64,000 bases of DNA from Hevea brasiliensis. Lineage: Eukaryota > Streptophyta > Magnoliopsida > Malpighiales > Euphorbiaceae. A program made the translations under genes and the position numbers. The notes beneath the pieces were generated by a model. It was given only the letters and a program-made list of their open reading frames with translations. It searched no databases and was not told the origin of the DNA. The DNA is taken from the NCBI RefSeq assembly GCF_030052815.1, contig NC_079496.1, forward strand, positions 5,704,001 through 5,768,000. The letters are read 5' to 3'. Positions 46,759-58,020 of the stretch are shown one piece after another; position 1 is the stretch's first letter, and the number at the start of each line of letters is the position of its first letter.

Positions 46759-48873
46759 TGTAGACCCTTATTTTGTGATGAGTATGTGCATTGAGGCCGT
46801 GGAAAATCTGATGATGAAAAATTATATGACCGTAAGATATAATTGAAGGCATAAAATTGAATTATTAATTTCGTGGTATGATCTTGAAAAAAAAATAATA
46901 ATAATATGCTTTTTGGGAAATTAATTTAAATTAAATAAAATTTTGTTTTGTTTAAATTTAATATGGGTAGTTCTTAAATTGACCTAATTGAGTTTAATTG
47001 GGCGTCATGGGCCTAAGAAAGCCTAGTTATGAATTTTAAATAGGACCTATTTAATTTATTTTTTGAAAATTAAAATAAAAAATATATTTCCCCCATTGGC
47101 CCCACTCTCTTTCTCACTCCCTATTGGTGCCACCCCCTTTCCCTCTCTTCCTATTGGTTGGAACACCTCACCCATATCCCAGTCTCACCCAAATTCCTCA
47201 ATCCCAGTTGTTTAAGTTTTCTGAACCTTATCACATTAGGACTTCAAACCCTACCACACCTCTTCCTCACTTTCTATTGGTGCCTTCCCCTTTCCCTCTC
47301 TTCCTATTGGTCGAAACACCCCATCCATATCTCAGTCTCACTCAAATTCTGCAATCCTAGTTGTTTAAGTTATCTGAACTTTATCACCCTAGGACTCCAA
47401 ACCCTATCACATCTCTCTCCCAAAACCCTATAAATATCCCACTGATAAAGAAAAAAAAAGAGGGGGAAAAAGAAAAAAAAAGAAAAAAGGTGGAGGAGAA
47501 GAAAAAAAAAGAAAAAAAAAATTAAATAGAGGAATAGACAAAATTCTTTTAGTTCTTCTTTCTTTCTAGCGACATTTCTTAAAGGTTAGTTCATTTATTT
47601 TCTTTTCAAGATCTATGCCATGTAATGTTTAATTCTATGTTCCTTGTTTTCAATTTATTTTATATGTTCATATAGATCATGTAATCATATTTAATTTGAG
47701 GGGATACACAACTCTGCACATGTTCAGTTTTCTGTCTCTCGTATTTTTATTATTTGTCATTATTTTCTGAATTGGTAAAAAATTTGTAAAAATTATATTC
47801 ATATTTTACACAAAATTCTATTAATTTTAGGCTCAAGAATCACTAAAAAAGCTTTAATATTTTGTAAGTTATGGCTGTTTGAAATTAGGGTTCCTATAAA
47901 ATCCAATTTGCAGGATACCTGAATTATGGAGCCCATATCTCTCTTGTTTCTTAATATTTTTGGGTAAATCTGATGCCTAAAATTAAGTTTGGAATCTTGT
48001 GAATCTTTTCCAATTAGTTTCGCATTCATATCTATTATGGTTGGTGAGTTATGAATTTTACAAAAAAGTAGTGTGATTCTGTTACTAGAAAAAGTTACAA
48101 TATGTGTAGACCATTCAGCTAGAGTTTTGTTTGGTTTATAAATTTTATGATGTTGTATGATGTTTTGGCTATCTTATGTAATTTTTTCATGATTTTTAGG
48201 CTTGTCTAACTATTTTTCAAAAATCAAATTTCTTGCTACTGTCAATCTGCCAAAATTTGAAAATTGTATGTTTATGCATATTCTTGTATTTTCTTAGGTT
48301 CCAATTGATATTTGATCTATTTTTCTGTGCTTTTTTAATTCAATAAGCATTATAAAGTGTTTGGAATACATTAGAAGATGTGGACCCTTAGGTAGTTGTA
48401 ACTAATTAGGAATCTTAACCCTTTAGGAGACTAGAATTAGAATCCAATGTAAATTGTTATTAATATTTTCTTATTTTCTTTATTTCTTTTATTTTCTTTA
48501 GTTTCTTTATTTTTTATTACAAATAAAATTGGTAAGTAGCCCTAAGGTAAGTACCAAAGAGGGCATTTGCGTGGAGCTTACATGGAGCTAAACGAGAGTA
48601 AGCCATGGATATCATTGCCATACTAGAAGACAATACCCTTTTTTAAGGGTAGCTTGCCCCAATGGCAACTGCATTTACCAATAGATAAGTAGCCCTAAAC
48701 TCTTCGAATAACCATTAGTATGAAATTATAGTAATAATAGAATTTTTACTTGGTAAATTAAAATTAACTTTGTTTTTAATTTAACTGACTTTTGCATTTA
48801 ATTAATTTAAATAAATATTTTGTAAATTAAAATTAATTTTGTTTGTAAATTAAACTAACATTGGCATGTAAAA
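46759..48873 (+). repeat. LTR-like segment of unknown family
   Basis: It opens TGTAGACCCTTATTTTGTG, a common style of LTR start, carries a promoter-like stretch (CCCATTGG/CTATTGG motifs, a 153-bp tandem duplication, then TATAAATA at 47429-47436) and a long non-coding downstream part. It ends where the TGTAACACCCC LTR starts at 48874. No terminal partner copy is in the window, so the assignment is weak; a host gene promoter with 5' UTR and intron is an alternative. Confidence 0.35.
47110..47415 (+). repeat. tandem duplication, two units of 153 bp
   Basis: CTTTCCCTCTCTTCCTATTGG starts at 47137 and again at 47290, period 153. The units share ATATC(C/T)CAGTCTCAC, AGTTGTTTAAGTT and GGACT(T/C)CAAACCCTA. 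Each unit carries CTATTGG (CCAAT-type) motifs. A TATA box follows 14 bp after the array, so the duplication lies in a promoter-like position. Confidence 0.88.
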
Positions 48874-49272
48874 TGTAACACCCCTAATTTTTAAATTTAT
48901 TATTTTGTGGGTAAATATTAATATTTTATGTTATTTAAATTTTAGAAAATTATTTAAAACTTTTTGGATTTTAGAAATCTGGTTCGATTTTTCTAAAATA
49001 TAAAACTTTGATGATTTTTAAAAATTAATTTAAAGACCACGTGGCAAAACTAAAAATATATTTAGACTCTACGAATTTTTTTGAGTTTTCTAGAATTTTT
49101 TTCGGAATTTTTGGGCCTCGTTTTCGTTCCCAAGGCAGAGTAAAAATTTAAAATTTTGTATCTTGAATCGGACAGGCAGAATAGAACCAGGCCGGATCAG
49201 ACCGACCGAATCGGACCGGCCTTTCCTTTTCTTTTTCTTCTTCTCCCTTCCACCGCTCGCCCGACCTCTCCT
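48874..49272 (+). repeat. chromovirus-type LTR, left part, interrupted by Athila copy 2
   Basis: It starts TGTAACACCCCTAATTTTT, a typical chromovirus LTR opening, and is split by the Athila element whose target duplication ACTCT lies at 49273-49277. It resumes at 62644. Confidence 0.7.
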
Positions 49273-49277
49273 ACTCT
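49273..49277. repeat. target site duplication, left copy (ACTCT)
   Basis: ACTCT here and at 62639-62643 flank the Athila element exactly. Confidence 0.85.
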
Positions 49278-50773
49278 CGATTTTGTGTCCGCAAGTGCAC
49301 GGATCACAGTAGTATAGTTTTAAAAAAATGATATCGATCCCACAGGGAATTGTGCTTAAATTGGAAATAAAAGTATAAGCTAATTAGAATGACAAAATTT
49401 AAAGGTATAAAAAATGAAATCTAAAAATTAAAATTGGTATTTGAGGAATTTAAGCTAAATCCAACAATTAAATAAAATTAATTAAACTAGATTACCAAGA
49501 TTTAAATTGAAACTTGCTATTTATGAAATTTGGAGGAATTAAATCTAAATTCAATAAAAATTAAAGTGATTCTAGAGATTGGATTTTCAATATTGTTTAC
49601 ATGTGGTTTATCCCTAATTTAGCCAAATATATGAGAATTGCAATTTTGAGGGAAATCAATTCTTAAATCTTTGAAACCTTTTTCAAGCATTTCAAAGTTG
49701 ATATTCATTAAATCAAACCCTGTTTTCATGGTATTTCAAACCTAACAAAAACCCAATTAAAGCTCTAATTGATTTTGGAAAGTCCCCTTAATCCTCTTAG
49801 CTCATTTCTAACACCAAGAAAACTAAGTTTATTGCAAGATTATCTATCCCAAATATTCACTTTTCAGTCCATCTATTAAGGATTAAAGCTTAACTTAATG
49901 AGGGCCCATTCATCAAGCAAGGCAACAAGCTCACAAGAAATAAATCAAAATGTAACAAACCTCATTTAAATAGCTAAATCAGTTCAAAACCACAATACAA
50001 AACAATATTTACAAACCCATCTCTAGAATCTCTAATAACTACTCACAAATCATAGTTTAAAGACAAACCCAAGTGTATAAATGAAGAAATAATGGAAATC
50101 TAAGTTAAGGAATAGAAAAACCCAGAAAAATGCAGAAGAATCTGTTGCAGAAAAGTGCAGAACGAGCTCCCTGCAGCTGCTGCAGAAATGCTTTACGTGC
50201 TCCCCTTCTTTCTCTCCTTTCTTTCTTGCCAAAATTGCCTCCCTTCCTCCTTATGGAAAGAAAATGATAAAGGAGGCTTTATATGGGTTAGGGGTCTGCC
50301 CTAGAATGGGTAAAAAGGTGGAAGATTCCAGAGAAAGTGAGGTATAAAATCAGAGTAACGGAAATGCCACGTCAGCCATTTCCAGTAAAAACGACATAAG
50401 CTGAATCAGTTGTATCGCGGGTTGTGTCGCAGGTTGTGTAACAATCTGCCTGAATATCTGACGATCGACACAACCTGCGACATAAGCTAAACCGGTTGTG
50501 TCGCGGGTTGTGTAACTCTCGGCCATTTTTTACTCAACTTCAAAAATTTTTGCAATTCAACTTCAATCTCCTCCAAATGGATACTCTGATCAAAATACAT
50601 CAAATTTCTCCAAACTTAACCTACAAAACAAATAAATTCCAAAAATTAAACTAAGAAGTGTGAAAATTGTAAAATTGACTAAATATATACTAATATCTAT
50701 AATAATAGCTATGAATAAGGGTAAATTATGTGCAAAAATTACTCCTAAATGATGATCTAAAATGCATGCATCA
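49278..50773 (-). repeat. 3' LTR of Athila copy 2
   Basis: On the - strand it opens TGATGCATGC at 50773 and ends ...GGACACAAAATCG at 49278, with the last bases slightly mutated compared with CATCA in the 5' LTR. It contains a TATA box (TATAAAG, 50277-50283) and, upstream of it on the - strand, the GTTGTGTCGC repeat cluster (50395-50525). Length 1496 bp. Confidence 0.93.
50277..50283 (-). promoter_or_regulatory. LTR TATA box, Athila copy 2 (3' LTR)
   Basis: TATAAAG on the - strand, preceded by AACCCA; the same box is at 62134-62140 in the 5' LTR. It lies about 115 bp downstream of the repeat cluster. Confidence 0.55.
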
Positions 50774-50788
50774 AATTCCCCCATACTC
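50774..50788 (-). promoter_or_regulatory. polypurine tract of Athila copy 2
   Basis: On the - strand GAGTATGGGGGAATT directly precedes the 3' LTR. Confidence 0.9.
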
Positions 50789-52835
50789 AAACTCTTGCTT
50801 GTCTTCAAGCAAAATTTCATTAAAACTCATTTGGAAGGGAATAGAATTAGTCTTTGAAAACTCAAAAATCACTAATCCAAACCACCAACTTACCTCTAGC
50901 CACTAACATTCCAAATTCCCACCAGCAAAGCACAAAGAATGAAGCAATCACTATCAACAATTACAAAATAGCTAAGAATTAACCAATCAACCCAAGCAAC
51001 AAATACCAACCAGCTACAAGAGTCAATTGCGCCAAAACAAACCTAAATGAAATAGATAGCCAATGTGTCTCAAATAGATGGTGAGTAATGTATGGAAGAT
51101 TATATTGCCAAACCCATATGCAAGCATAAAAATATCTAACTCTATTAATGTAACAAGCATTTTTCAAAGAATCATTAGGTCTTTTTAAGGGTTGTAATGG
51201 GGTCAAATAGGGTAAAGTTTTGGTTAACAAAGAAAGGGAATAAGGTAAACAAAATATGAGAATAATATTAATCATGAAACTCAAAGTGCATCCAATATAT
51301 TTTTTTTTTTCATTTTTTTTATAATAGAATTTTTTTTTATCAAGAGGAAAGAAATTCATAATGAATCTCAAGTGCTATCACAATAAAGGGACTACTTTTA
51401 TAATATATCTTTTTAATTTTGTATGCGTTCCTATTTCATGTCACACCCAAAATTACCTTTGGGATATTTTTGTGACTTTTTTTTTATCAACTTTTCACAA
51501 TTACTCTAGCACTTTTCAAGATGTTTCAATCCTCCGAGTTTTTTTTTTAATCATTATTATTATTTTTTTATGCACCTAATTGCTAAAATATTATTCCCAT
51601 AAATGGGTGGTAGTGTTTAGGTTTAATGGCTAGGTAAATGATTTGGGTTCCAAAGAAATTAGGGAATTAAGGTTCAAGGGGGTTTACAAGGGTTGAAATG
51701 AGATTAAGGTAGGTTATGTGAGGTTTAAAATATGAAGGAATGCCTAAATCATATTCTTATCTAATGCAAGTTAAAAATTTCGCTTTGAAAGATCTAAGAT
51801 GCTTGTTCTAGGAATGGTGAGACGACAAGGACCATTTTCTTCCTTAAAGGCTTATTCAGACACTCAAAACTCAAAATAACTAATCAGAATCTGCATACCT
51901 AGATAAATATATTAATTTTCAGCTATTAAGTAAGAGAAAGAATAATGCTTAAGACTTTGTACCCAGCTGGAACTTTCATTCCACTAACCATCTAAAGGCA
52001 AGTTGGATTGCTTGAATAAGTGGCTTATGGAATTCAAAGACTGGTTTAAAAATCCAAAAATTTTAAATGAATAAATGAAATGCATGAGTGTATAAATGTA
52101 TAATCAACCTATATGTAACTAAGTATGCATAACTAAGTATATGAAGCTATATGCAAGTGTATATATGTGAATATGTACAAGTATGAAGTAATGAATATGT
52201 ATGTCACTATATGCAAATGAAAAAGGAAAAAGTAATTTTTGCAAAAAATTTACCCTCTCCCCCATACTCAGAATGAACATTGTCCTCAATGTTAAAATAG
52301 TGCAAGGAATGGGATAATTTGGCTATATGTGCATAAAGAATTGTTACCCTGTTGCATAAGCGATAGCACAACTTGTGTTGAAAGTGACACAAGCTGAGAT
52401 GAGAATTGTTACCTCATTGCAGTGCAGCCAATTTAATTAAGTAAAAGTTGGACAGCTGCTTCACTCATTGCAAAAGAAACAGTGCAATGGAATCCATTAA
52501 ATCAATTAAACTCAAAAAGTTGAAATAGGGAAGTTAAGCTCAAAAATATAACCATGAAGTGTAAATCCGAAGTAGCACATAAAAGCAAGTGAGCAAAGTA
52601 AAAAAGAAAAATGTACTTTATGAGCAACTAAAAAAAAATACTGAAGAAGTAAATGGTTCAAGTTAAATAAAAACAACACAAGCAAAATATTAACTAAACA
52701 AGTTAAAAACACTAATTAATTAAGCAACGAAAATAAAGACATGAAATGTAAATTGAGAATAAAAGCTGGTCAGTCTGGTATGAGAACTCCTTTGCCCTTG
52801 CCATCTTGTGGAGGTGGTGGTGCTTTTGGTGGTTG
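50789..52835 (-). other. 3' non-coding region of Athila copy 2
   Basis: About 2 kb between the third ORF and the PPT with no coding potential recognised. It contains a repeat cluster (52325-52420: TTGCATAAGCGATAGCACAA, CACAAGCTGAGATGAGAA), the palindrome and PPT-like tract at 52253-52293, and poly-T/A tracts near 51300-51340 and 51540-51570. Length and motif order match copy 1 (8025-10187). Confidence 0.7.
52253..52293 (-). repeat. palindrome plus PPT-like tract, 3' of third ORF (copy 2)
   Basis: AACATTG-TCCT-CAATGTT (52276-52293) next to, on the - strand, CTGAGTATGGGGGAGAGGG. It is the counterpart of 8663-8701 in copy 1. Confidence 0.75.
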
Positions 52836-54471
52836 CTATGGAGAGATGATGTTCAAAATCAGTGCCTGGTTTGTTTCGATCTGCTCCAGCTTAGCTCGCA
52901 TGACTTTCAACTCGTCTTGCATTTCAGCACTTCTATCCAAATATATATCAGCTAAATCCCTTAATGTTTGAAAAGAGACATCCTTCATTTGCCGAAAAGA
53001 ATAGATCTCATCACTGAGATTCTCCATGAATGTCAGAAGGGTTGCCATGGATGGTCCAAAAGCTGTTGATGAAGCAGGTTGGGCAGCTGGTGGAGCCTGG
53101 CGTGAAGGTTGTGTAAAAGGTTGCTCGGATGATTTCTCAGATGCTGAGGAGGAGCTAATTGCAGTGGGAGAGCCAGGTGGTGGTGCGGTTGGTGCAGGAA
53201 TCTCATACAGCTTGGTAGCGTCATTTTTGATACAAAATTTTTGGTTGGCCAAATGAGGTCCATCCAAAAATAGCAAACCAGTTGGAACAGCAGCACACTT
53301 GTGAAATTGAGGATTAAAGCCAAAATAATGTGCAATGGGTGTGACCAAACCTCCAAACACAATGTTACCAGTACCCCTAGTAGTCTAGCGGATCACATGA
53401 CGGCAAAAATAATAACCAGGTGAAGCTTTTTTACCAGTTTTTGCACACCACAAAAAGAATAAATCATACTGAGACATTGTGCCAACACTAGTTCCTCTTC
53501 CTAAAATTGTATTTGCAATTAATCTCTGAAGCAATCTCAAGGCATGACTCTCAATCTTAGAGGCCTTACTGTGCCCCGGTTTGAAAGTACCTGCTGAAGG
53601 TGCAATTTGCTGCCAAAATTCATACCCATTATAGTCCCTTTGGCTAGTGGGTATTTTGAACAAACCATCAGGTGGAAAGCCAAATATATGGTGAAAATTA
53701 TCCATAAACAGCACCCTATCTTGACCAAGGCATCTAAAATTGATTGTTAAGTAATTATCCAAGTTATTTTTATGCTTACTAGTGGACAGAGAGGCCATAA
53801 ATTCCTGCACTAGAATGGGGTAAACCAGTTCCTGTTTATGTGCAAATCGCACCCAACCTAAAGCATCTAACAGAGTTTGCATTTCATCATATATCTTCAA
53901 GGATTTAAGTGTAAACACATCCAAATACCGAGTTTGAACCATTTTTCGAGCTTCGACTCTTGCCTTATTTCTTTTCATTTCGGCAGTAGGTAATACCCAA
54001 TGTCGAGCAGCAGGCAAAGAGGAGGGAATTGCGAAGTTACCTTTTGATGTACCTGGGCGCTTGACCGCCGATTTTGGGATGCCACGACGGACATCAGGTG
54101 CAGCAGGCATTGGGGGCGGGACTGGGAGTTGTTGTGTGGCCGGTTCGAGTCGCTTCCTCTTGACGCCGCTTGTTGATTTGTACGGCTTAATGCTTTTCGC
54201 CTTTTTCTTCTTGTATGTAGCAATGGGGGCGTGCCGGTGAGTCGGCATTCATGGGTGGAGTGGTTTGGGGCTGCGGCAGCTGTGAGGAATGGGGAGGGGA
54301 GTTTTCGAAGGAGAGTGGGGAGTCGGGCATGGCGAAATGGAGGGAAGGGACTGAAAAAGAAGAAGAATGGGAAGAAGTCGAAGAAAATGTCTGTGGTGGA
54401 GGTGACTGTGAGGACGAAGGTGAAGAGGGGGTCGTGTCGGGGCTAAGCCGAAAGGAAGAAGGTGAAGGCAT
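52836..54471 (-). pseudogene. Athila third ORF ('env-like'), copy 2, one frameshift and one stop
   Basis: The N-terminal Pro/Ser-rich part (54471-54187) lies in one frame and the rest (54248-52836) in another, so a frameshift lies near 54210-54240. The rest is continuous except for a single TAG at 53385-53387. Architecture matches copy 1: a Ser/Pro N-terminus, a basic cluster at about 54215-54150 (YKKKKAKSIKPYK, VKRKRLEP), the core at about 53900-53250 (LGWVRFAHKQ, INFRCLGQD, YEFWQQIAPSAG, TILGRG, YDLFFLWC, NIVFGGLVTPIAHYF), a Pro/Ser linker, and a C-terminal coiled coil (53040-52839, LRDLADIYLDRSAEM... LKVMRAKLEQIETNQ). I see no signal peptide or membrane segment. Function unknown. Confidence 0.8.
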
Positions 54472-54567
54472 GGGCTATGGGTTTGGGTTTTAGTTGGTTG
54501 GGCTATGGGTTATGGGTTTTGGGCTATGGGTTTGGGTGTTAGTTAGTTTTTTTTTATTTTTTTATTT

Positions 54568-54574
54568 TTTTATA
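54568..54574 (-). promoter_or_regulatory. possible internal TATA box upstream of third ORF (copy 2)
   Basis: TATAAAA on the - strand, about 100 bp before the ATG at 54471. It is followed by an A-rich stretch that makes chance matches easier. The corresponding box in copy 1 is at 6053-6060. Confidence 0.35.
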
Positions 54575-54689
54575 TCAAAATGGGTTAGTGGGCTTTTGGG
54601 CTTGGGCTTTGGGGTATGGGCTGGCCCATTCAGGTGAAGTGAGTTCTTATCCTGCAAAACAAATAGGCGACACAAGTTAGAACATAAGG

Positions 54690-54930
54690 ATAGGGGGGTT
54701 GTGTCGCAGGTTGTGTAACAATCTGCCCGAAGTGTGCCCAACGGACACAAGCGACGACACAAGCAAACCCGGTTATGTCACAGGTTGTGTAACCCAGCGA
54801 ACACAAGCGACGACACAAGCAAACCCGGTTATGTCGCAGGTTGTGTAACAATCTGCCCAAAATGCGCCCAGCGAACACAAGCGACGACACAAGCAAACCC
54901 GGTTATGTCGCAGGTTGTGTAATCTGCTGC
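54690..54930 (-). repeat. GTTGTGTCGCAGG-type repeat array in the spacer
   Basis: On the + strand GGTT(G/A)TGTC(G/A)CAGGTTGTGTAA occurs at about 54698, 54771, 54831 and 54901, separated by AGCGAACACAAGCGACGACA-like units. 54698-54727 is identical over 30 nt to 50421-50450 and 62278-62307 in the two LTRs, so the spacer and U3 share sequence. Confidence 0.88.
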
Positions 54931-55464
54931 CCAAATTTGACCAAATTTCATAGCACCTAAAAAATTAAAACAAATTAGATTTTAAATGATTAAACCTTCA
55001 TAACATGAACTCTAATTGTTCAACTTGTTATGTTTATCAAATACTCATAAAAAAATAATTTTTCAAAGCACCAATTCACACATCCACATTCAAATAATTT
55101 TCTTATTAAACCAAGATGGCAAAATTTGGAAAAATTTTCTCTTAAAATTAACAAAAAGGGTAATGAGTCCAGTAATATGCACCAGCAAATACTTAACAAA
55201 AGAAAGATGAAAATTATAAGTGAACAAGTTTAAAGCTAAAATTTAAAGCTAAAACTAAAATAGAAAATTTTATGCTCATTTGCTTGCAATGAATTGTATC
55301 CCATCTGCACAAGGAAATTAGAACAATGTTAAACTCTGAATAAGGAGTATAGAAAAACTTAAAACAAATATATATGAAAGAAATAAAGAATCAATGAAAA
55401 ATTGGGAGTTATGCACAAAAATGCTAAGTTTAGGTCTTTAGCTTGACCATACTCAATCAAAATT

Positions 55465-56775
55465 TCATAGAGAATGAGAGAGATAGCAGGTTGCTATCTT
55501 CTCAATTGGTTCACCAACTGAATAGTGCCTCAACCTTTGTCCATTTACCTTGAAATTACCCGATTTTTCACCAAAAATTTCCACAGCACCATGAGGTAAA
55601 ACTTTCACAACTTTAAATGGACCGGACCACCTTGATTTTAATTTTTCGGGAAAAAATTTTAACCTTGAATTGAATAAGAGAACCAAATCTCCTTCTTTAA
55701 AGTCCTTTTTCTTGATATGCTTATCATGCCATTTTTTAGTTCTTTCTTTATAGATTCTAGCATTTTCATAAGCATCAAGTCTCAATTCTTCTAACTCATC
55801 AAGTTGCAAAAGTCTTTTATGTCCAGCAGCTTGTAAATCAAAATTGATTGCTCTAATGGCCCAATAAGCTTTATGTTCTAACTCTACGGGCAAATGGCAT
55901 GATTTCCCGAAAACTAACCTATAAGATGTAGTTCCTATGGGGGTTTTAAATGCTGTTCTATATGCCCAAAGAGTGTCATCTAATTTAAGGGACCAATCTT
56001 TTCTGGACTTATTGACAGTTTTCTCCAAGATTTGCTTGATTTCTCTATTCGTGATTTCTACTTGGCCATTTGTTTGAGGGTGATATGGTGTGGTAATCCT
56101 ATGCTTTACCCCATACTTTCTCATTAATTTTTCAAATTGGTGGTTGCAAAAATGGCTACCACCATCACTGATTATGGCACGTGGGGCACCAAATCTGGTC
56201 AAAATGAATTTTTTCAGAAATTTCATCACAACTTTTGCATCATTGGTAGGTGTAGCAATAGCTTCTACCCATTTAGATACATAGTCCACCCCTACCAAGA
56301 TATATTTATTCCCATAAGAAGATGGAAATGGCCCCATGAAATCAATTCCCCACACATCAAATAATTCGACTTCTAATATGGACTGTTGGGGCATCTCATC
56401 TCTCTTGGAAATGTTGCCTACCCTTTGGCACCTATCACACTTGCTTACAAAATTTCTCACATGTTTAAACATATTAGGCCAATAGAAACCTGATGTCAAG
56501 ACTTTTTCAACAGTTTTTGAGACACTAAAATGACCACCATATTCAGAGGAATGACAATGGTAAATAACATCATGTATTTCTTCCTTTGGTATACATCTCC
56601 TAATTATTCCATCATTACATCTCCTAAACAAAAGAGGTTCTTCCCAAGAATAAAATTTAACATCATGCAAGAATCTTTTCTTTTGCTGCCAAGATAAATC
56701 AGGTGGTAAGACACCACAAGACAAGAAATTCATAATATCAGCAAACCATGGAAGTGCAGAATCCAACACATACAA
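55465..56775 (-). pseudogene. integrase region of Athila copy 2 (open frame, part of a broken pol)
   Basis: A 436-codon stretch without interruption: zinc-binding H-H-C-C ([22 protein letters not shown]), a DDE core ([29 protein letters not shown]), and the C-terminal [20 protein letters not shown] block without a chromodomain. All catalytic residues are present, so the domain itself looks intact. It is separated from RNase H by one TAG at 56776-56778; copy 1 has Gln there. Confidence 0.92.
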
Positions 56776-57959
56776 CTACTCATTCATGAAAAACTCATCA
56801 ATTGGCACAATATCATCATCTTTATCTTCAGTTTTTATCCTAGAAAGGTGATCAGCCACCACATTCTCAACACCTTTTTTATCTCTTATTTCCAAATCAA
56901 ATTCTTGAAGTAACAAAATCCATCTAATCAACCTAGATTTAGCTTCTTTCTTGCTCATTAAATACCTTATTGCTGCATGGTCAGTGAAAACTATTACCTT
57001 TGAGTTTACCAAATAAGAACGAAATTTATTGAGTGCAAATACTACCGCAAGGAACTCCTTTTCAGTTGTAGCATAATTAACTTGAGCTTCATCAAGGGTT
57101 CGGCTTGCATAGTAAATGGCATAAGGTTTTCTATCTTTTCGCTGGCCAAGGACAGCTCCAACAGCAAACTCGCTTGCATCACACATGATTTCGAATGGCA
57201 AAGTCCAATCCGGGGGTTGCATGATAGGAGCTGTTGTTAATGCCATCTTTAACCTGCAAAAAGCAACCATACAATCTTGATTAAAATCAAATTTAACATC
57301 ATGATTCAAAAGATTTGTTAAGGGTTTAGCAAGTTTAGAAAAATCCTGAATAAATCACCGGTAAAACCTGGCATGTCCAAGAAAACTCCGCACTCCTTTG
57401 ACAGTGGTTGGAGGGGGCATTTTTTCAATAATTTCTATTTTAGCTCTATCCACTTCTATTCCCCGGTTTGAGATCAAATGCCCTAAAACGATCCCCTCTT
57501 GGACCATAAAGTGGCATTTCTCCCAATTCAACACCAGATCATTTTCAGCACACCTCTGTAAGATTTTAGACAAATTAGTCAAGCATGAATCAAAATTAGT
57601 GCCATATACTGAAAAGTCATCCATGAAGACCTCCATAATTTCTTCAATAAAATAAAAAAAATGGCCATCATGCACCTTTGAAATGTTCCAGGTGCATTAC
57701 ACAATCCGAATGGCATCCTTCGATAGGCAAAGGTGCCATAGGGACAGGTAAAGGTAGTTTTTTCTTGGTCATCAGGATGGATTGGAATTTGAAAGAAACC
57801 AGAATATCCATCTAAGTAACAAAAGAATGAATGCTTGGCTAATCTCTCTAACATTTGATCCATAAAAGGAAGGGGAAAATGGTCTTTTCTTGTAGCATTG
57901 TTCAACTTCCTATAGTCTATGCACATTCTCCAACCTGTAACAGTTCTAGTAGGTATCAA
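56776..57959 (-). pseudogene. reverse transcriptase and RNase H, Athila copy 2
   Basis: RT motifs GWRMCIDYRKLNNATRKDHF, MPFGLCNAPGTFQRCMM, FMDDFSVYG and LGHLISNRGIEVD, then RNase H motifs [37 protein letters not shown] and VVADHLSR. Breaks: a one-base shift in a poly-T/A run near 57650-57665 just before the FMDD box, TGA at 57355-57357 (copy 1 has Arg) and TAG at 56776-56778. Catalytic residues are retained on both sides of the breaks. Confidence 0.93.
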
Positions 57960-58020
57960 CTCATTATTCTCATTTTTAACAACTGTCTCAGCACCTTTTT
58001 TTGGTACTACATGCAGAGTA

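Larger units (their letters stand above)
54472..55464 (-). other. pol to third-ORF spacer, Athila copy 2
   Basis: Contains, in - strand order, AT-rich DNA, a repeat array (54690-54930), GCCCAAGCCCAAAAGCCCA-type repeats (54585-54630), a TATA-like TATAAAA at 54568-54574 and a CCCAAACCCATAGCC simple repeat (54471-54540) just before the third ORF. No coding sequence. Confidence 0.65.

Noticed and set aside
47124..47433. Proline/serine-rich ORFs over the tandem duplication
   Set aside because: Created by the repeated CT-rich units; two overlapping frames are equally open and neither resembles a known protein.
53026..54493. Gly-rich plus-strand ORFs opposite the third ORF of Athila copy 2
   Set aside because: Antisense of Pro-rich coding sequence; no independent support.
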